Positions 6,205 through 8,413 of a stretch of 8,413 bases of DNA are shown here, one piece after another. A program made the position numbers and the translations under genes. Within the stretch, counting starts at the first letter, position 1. Every line of letters starts with the position of its first letter. The stretch comes from an uncultured Eubacteriales bacterium (GTDB lineage: Bacteria > Bacillota > Clostridia > UBA1381 > UBA9506), in assembly GCA_900545185.1 (NCBI GenBank), contig UQYH01000094.1:1-8413 (forward strand). The letters run 5' to 3'. The notes below the pieces were generated by a model. That model did not search any database. It was given only the letters and a program-made list of their open reading frames with translations, and was not told the DNA's origin.

Positions 6205-7968
6205 TTATACTCTTTCCGCCACTTCGGTCGTGATTTTTGCAATAAAGTCCTCCAGGCTCATCGTTTCGGTTTGTGCTGTATCACGGTTACGAATCGAAAC
6301 TGTGCCCTCCTCTACTTCCTTTTGACCAATGATAACCATATACGGCACACGGTCTACCATTTGCGCTTCACGAATCATATAACCGATTTTTTCGTTGCGG
6401 TTATCCATTTCGCAGCGGATGTGTGCCTTGCGCAGCGCTTCGTAAACCTTTTGTCCGTACTCTGCACTTTTTTCCGATACCAAAAGCACTTTAGCCTGCA
6501 TAGGTGCCAGCCAAACCGGGAATTTACCTGCATAATGCTCGGTTAAAATACCGATAAAGCGTTCGATAGAGCCGAACACAACGCGGTGAATCATAATCGG
6601 GCGTTGTTTTTCTCCGGCCTCGTCAATATAGCTCAGTTCAAAGTTTAAGGGCATCTGGAAGTCCAGCTGAATGGTACCGCACTGCCAGGTACGGCCGAGA
6701 GAATCCTCCAGATGGAAGTCGATTTTCGGGCCGTAAAACGCGCCGTCACCCTCATTAATCGTATAGGGCAAGCCAAGCTTTTCAAGCGCGCTCTTTAAGC
6801 CCTCCGTTGCAGCCTCCCAATCCTCATCACTGCCCATGCTGTCTGCCGGACGGGTCGAAAGCTCAACCGAATATTTAAAGCCGAATTTTTGATATACTTC
6901 ATTAATCAGGTGTACAACGCCCATAATTTCCTCGGTAATCTGCTCACGACGCATAAAAATATGTGCATCGTCCTGCGTAAAGCAGCGTACGCGGAACAAA
7001 CCATGCAGCGCGCCGCGCAGCTCATGACGATGTACCAAGCCCAGCTCACCCACACGCATCGGCAATTCGCGATAGCTGTGCGGTGCACTGCGATACACCA
7101 TAACGCCGCCGGGGCAGTTCATGGGCTTAACGCAATAGGTTTCGTCATCAATGGTAGTGGAATACATATTGTCTTTATAATGATCCCAGTGGCCGCTCGT
7201 TTCCCACAAATGACGGTTCATAATCATCGGCGTGGAAACCTCCACGTAATTTTCACGTGTGTGCAGCTCGCGCCAGTAATCAATCAATGTGTTTTTCAGT
7301 TTCATGCCGTTGGGCAAAAAGAAGGGGAAGCCGGGCGCTTCATCGCACAGCATAAACAGCTTCATTTCTTTGCCGATGCGGCGATGGTCTCTCTTTTCCG
7401 CTTCTTCCAACAGCTTTAAATAATCGTCCAGCTCCTGCTGCGAGGCGAAGGCAATACCCTTAATACGGGTCAGCATTTTGTTGTTTTTATCATTCTTCCA
7501 ATATGCGCCGGACTGACCGGTTACCTTAAAGGCCTTTAATGCCTTCGTATAGCAAAGGTGAGGGCCGGTACACATATCAATATAATCACCCTGCTGATAG
7601 AAGCTGATGACGGCATCCTCGGCCAAATCGCCGATGTGCTCTACCTTATACTTTTCGCCGCGCTCCTCCATTAAAGCAATCGCTTCGGGACGGGGCAGAA
7701 TAAACGGCTTAATCGGCAGATTTTCTTTCACGATTTTGCGCATTTCCGCTTCGATGGCGGCCAAATCTTCATCGGTCAGCTTGGTATCTCCCAAATCCAC
7801 ATCATAATAAAAGCCCTTTTCCGTTGCGGGGCCGTAAGCAAAATCGGCATGCGGATACAGGTGCTTAATGGCCTGCGCCATAATATGTGCCGCCGTGTGA
7901 CGGATAACGTGCTGCGCCTCCTCTTGAGGACATTCGGCAACCGTTCCGTTGTTGTAGATAATTTTCAT
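6205..7968 (-). CDS. thrS: Threonyl-tRNA synthetase lacking the N-terminal TGS domain
   Basis: A class II aminoacyl-tRNA synthetase that charges tRNA-Thr. The 587 residues are about 55 fewer than E. coli ThrS, and the difference is at the N terminus: after only about 20 residues the protein enters the editing domain, so the TGS domain is missing. The editing site is intact, with HTAAH (His24, His28) and CTGPH (Cys133, His137), so mischarged Ser-tRNA should still be cleared. The catalytic core has the zinc ligands Cys285 (NCPGG), His336 (DDAHIF) and His461 (MIHR), equivalent to E. coli Cys334, His385 and His511. The motif 2 region reads RVRCFTQDD, where RGFTQDD is commoner. The C-terminal anticodon-binding domain starts near 484. 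TGS-less ThrS is known in clostridia, so this is probably not a truncation. GAAAGG lies 10 bases before the ATG. It has its own promoter and terminator. Confidence 0.97.
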   Translation of the reverse strand: MKIIYNNGTVAECPQEEAQHVIRHTAAHIMAQAIKHLYPHADFAYGPATEKGFYYDVDLGDTKLTDEDLAAIEAEMRKIVKENLPIKPFILPRPEAIALMEERGEKYKVEHIGDLAEDAVISFYQQGDYIDMCTGPHLCYTKALKAFKVTGQSGAYWKNDKNNKMLTRIKGIAFASQQELDDYLKLLEEAEKRDHRRIGKEMKLFMLCDEAPGFPFFLPNGMKLKNTLIDYWRELHTRENYVEVSTPMIMNRHLWETSGHWDHYKDNMYSTTIDDETYCVKPMNCPGGVMVYRSAPHSYRELPMRVGELGLVHRHELRGALHGLFRVRCFTQDDAHIFMRREQITEEIMGVVHLINEVYQKFGFKYSVELSTRPADSMGSDEDWEAATEGLKSALEKLGLPYTINEGDGAFYGPKIDFHLEDSLGRTWQCGTIQLDFQMPLNFELSYIDEAGEKQRPIMIHRVVFGSIERFIGILTEHYAGKFPVWLAPMQAKVLLVSEKSAEYGQKVYEALRKAHIRCEMDNRNEKIGYMIREAQMVDRVPYMVIIGQKEVEEGTVSIRNRDTAQTETMSLEDFIAKITTEVAERV

Positions 7969-8056
7969 GGTTCTGATTCCTTTCTGCTATATCATCATCT
8001 CTTTGATGCATTTCAATACATGTTTACATATTATATAAGAACATAATCCATTTTCC

Positions 8057-8085
8057 ATTATACTCATTATGCCGCGTCTTGTCAA
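8057..8085 (-). promoter_or_regulatory. Perfect sigma-A promoter of thrS
   Basis: On the - strand TTGACA (8080-8085) and TATAAT (8057-8062) are exactly 17 bases apart. The predicted start near 8050 leaves a leader of about 82 bases. That is too short for a T-box riboswitch, and no T-box sequence (GGGTGGNACCGCG) is present. Confidence 0.85.
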
Positions 8086-8183
8086 GCACCGCGCGCCGAT
8101 TGTTCAAAATTTTTCCGTTTTGCTTCATATGTTATGTACGCTTTGTGTGTACCGTACGCCATAATTTGTATGAAATTCATGAC

Positions 8184-8201
8184 AATTTTGTAAACAAAAT
8201 T
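8184..8201. promoter_or_regulatory. AT-rich inverted repeat upstream of the rightward promoter
   Basis: AATTTTGT and ACAAAATT flank a 2-base centre, ending nine bases before the -35 box at 8211. A smaller one (ATGAA-A-TTCAT, 8170-8180) precedes it. The position fits an activator site, an UP-like element or an operator; it lies between two divergent promoters. No known regulator motif is recognised. Confidence 0.35.
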
Positions 8202-8210
8202 TAAATCACT

Positions 8211-8239
8211 TTGACAATTCAGCCAATTTACACTATAAT
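8211..8239 (+). promoter_or_regulatory. Perfect sigma-A promoter reading rightward, with no gene in view
   Basis: TTGACA (8211-8216) and TATAAT (8234-8239) are exactly 17 bases apart. Transcription should begin near 8246 and run out of the window. It is divergent from the thrS promoter. No ribosome binding site with a start codon follows in the remaining 165 bases, so it drives either a non-coding RNA or a long structured leader. Confidence 0.8.
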
Positions 8240-8245
8240 TAGGTA

Positions 8246-8413
8246 TACGCACATTTTTTGTGCTGAATATCACAGACTGTTGAAAACTGTGTCGCAAACT
8301 ACATTGGGGAGTTGTCAGAGGGGACTCCCCTCTGACTAAAAATGCGGTTTTCGCGGGCGTGTACCGCAAAAACCGCTCCTATAAAGGGCTGGCGCGGTGA
8401 GCGCCGCGCGAGC
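8246..8413 (+). ncRNA. Candidate structured RNA: five consecutive hairpins behind a consensus promoter (runs off window)
   Basis: From the predicted start the sequence folds into successive hairpins: GCACA/TGTGC (8249-8263); CACAG/CTGTG (8271-8291); a perfect 10-bp stem GTCAGAGGGG/CCCCTCTGAC with a 3-base loop (8314-8336); a 13-position stem with one mismatch (8344-8356 with 8364-8376); and GCT-G-GCGCGG with CCGCGC-G-AGC (8388-8413). GGGGAGT (8306-8312) can pair instead with ACTCCCC (8324-8330), opening the third stem. The GC-rich hairpins stand out from AT-rich surroundings. It does not match 6S, tmRNA, RNase P, SRP or T-box signatures that I know. It may be a small RNA, a leader of a gene to the right, or dispersed palindromic repeats that happen to follow a promoter. 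With the stretch 7969-8245 it makes up the gene-free right end of the window. Confidence 0.4.

Noticed and set aside
6124..6546. 140-codon + strand frame
   Set aside because: Antisense shadow of the well-supported thrS gene and its terminator; rich in improbable residues and without a ribosome binding site.
8082..8369. 95-codon reading frame on the - strand upstream of thrS, with an AGGAG six bases before a TTG
   Set aside because: It starts inside a hairpin, runs over two promoters in the opposite and same sense, has no recognisable domain, and contains the thrS -35 region; the ribosome-site match looks accidental.
8342..8413. Open + strand frame from ATG at 8342 to the window end (24 codons)
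   Set aside because: No ribosome binding site precedes it and it lies wholly within two hairpins; it may be real only if the downstream sequence continues it.

Overview
The window reads like an ordinary chromosomal stretch from a Firmicute, most likely a gut-type member of the class Clostridia. The grounds are strong GGAGG-type ribosome binding sites, sigma-A promoters with exact 17-base spacers, AT-rich spacers between moderately GC-rich genes, a DegV-family protein, a NAD-dependent family 4 glycosidase, and a threonyl-tRNA synthetase lacking the TGS domain. The genus cannot be named from the sequence alone. No phage, CRISPR array, tRNA, rRNA or complete insertion sequence is visible.

Layout. 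A LysR-type regulator (80-943, +) has a perfect consensus promoter at the left edge and an inverted repeat across its expected transcription start. It converges on a MelA-like alpha-galactosidase gene (1134-2459, -), and the two share a bidirectional terminator at 1073-1122. Upstream of melA, on the same strand, lies a gene of unknown function (2682-3980, -). It encodes a protein with Asp-box/beta-propeller-like motifs, a proline-rich linker and a C-terminal coiled coil. Divergent from it is a serine esterase gene (4108-4899, +). A terminator and a transposon-end-like inverted repeat (4920-5040) separate the esterase from a convergent degV/fakB-like gene (5054-5926, -). The last gene is thrS (6205-7968, -), with its own terminator and a consensus promoter.

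The genes look like single transcription units rather than one operon: most have a recognisable promoter or terminator of their own. Alpha-galactosidase, esterase and the propeller protein would fit plant-glycan use, but nothing shows that they act together. No sugar transporter is present, and LysR control of melA is only a possibility. DegV (fatty-acid binding) and ThrS (translation) are housekeeping functions.

The least explained part is the right end (8184-8413). A perfect TTGACA-N17-TATAAT promoter points rightward into sequence with no convincing gene but a chain of about five hairpins, two of them long, with a possible switch between alternative pairings. This may be an undescribed small RNA, a structured leader of a gene beyond the window, or a dispersed palindromic repeat. 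Two start sites were moved from the longest reading frame on ribosome-binding-site evidence: the propeller gene to 3980 and degV to 5926.
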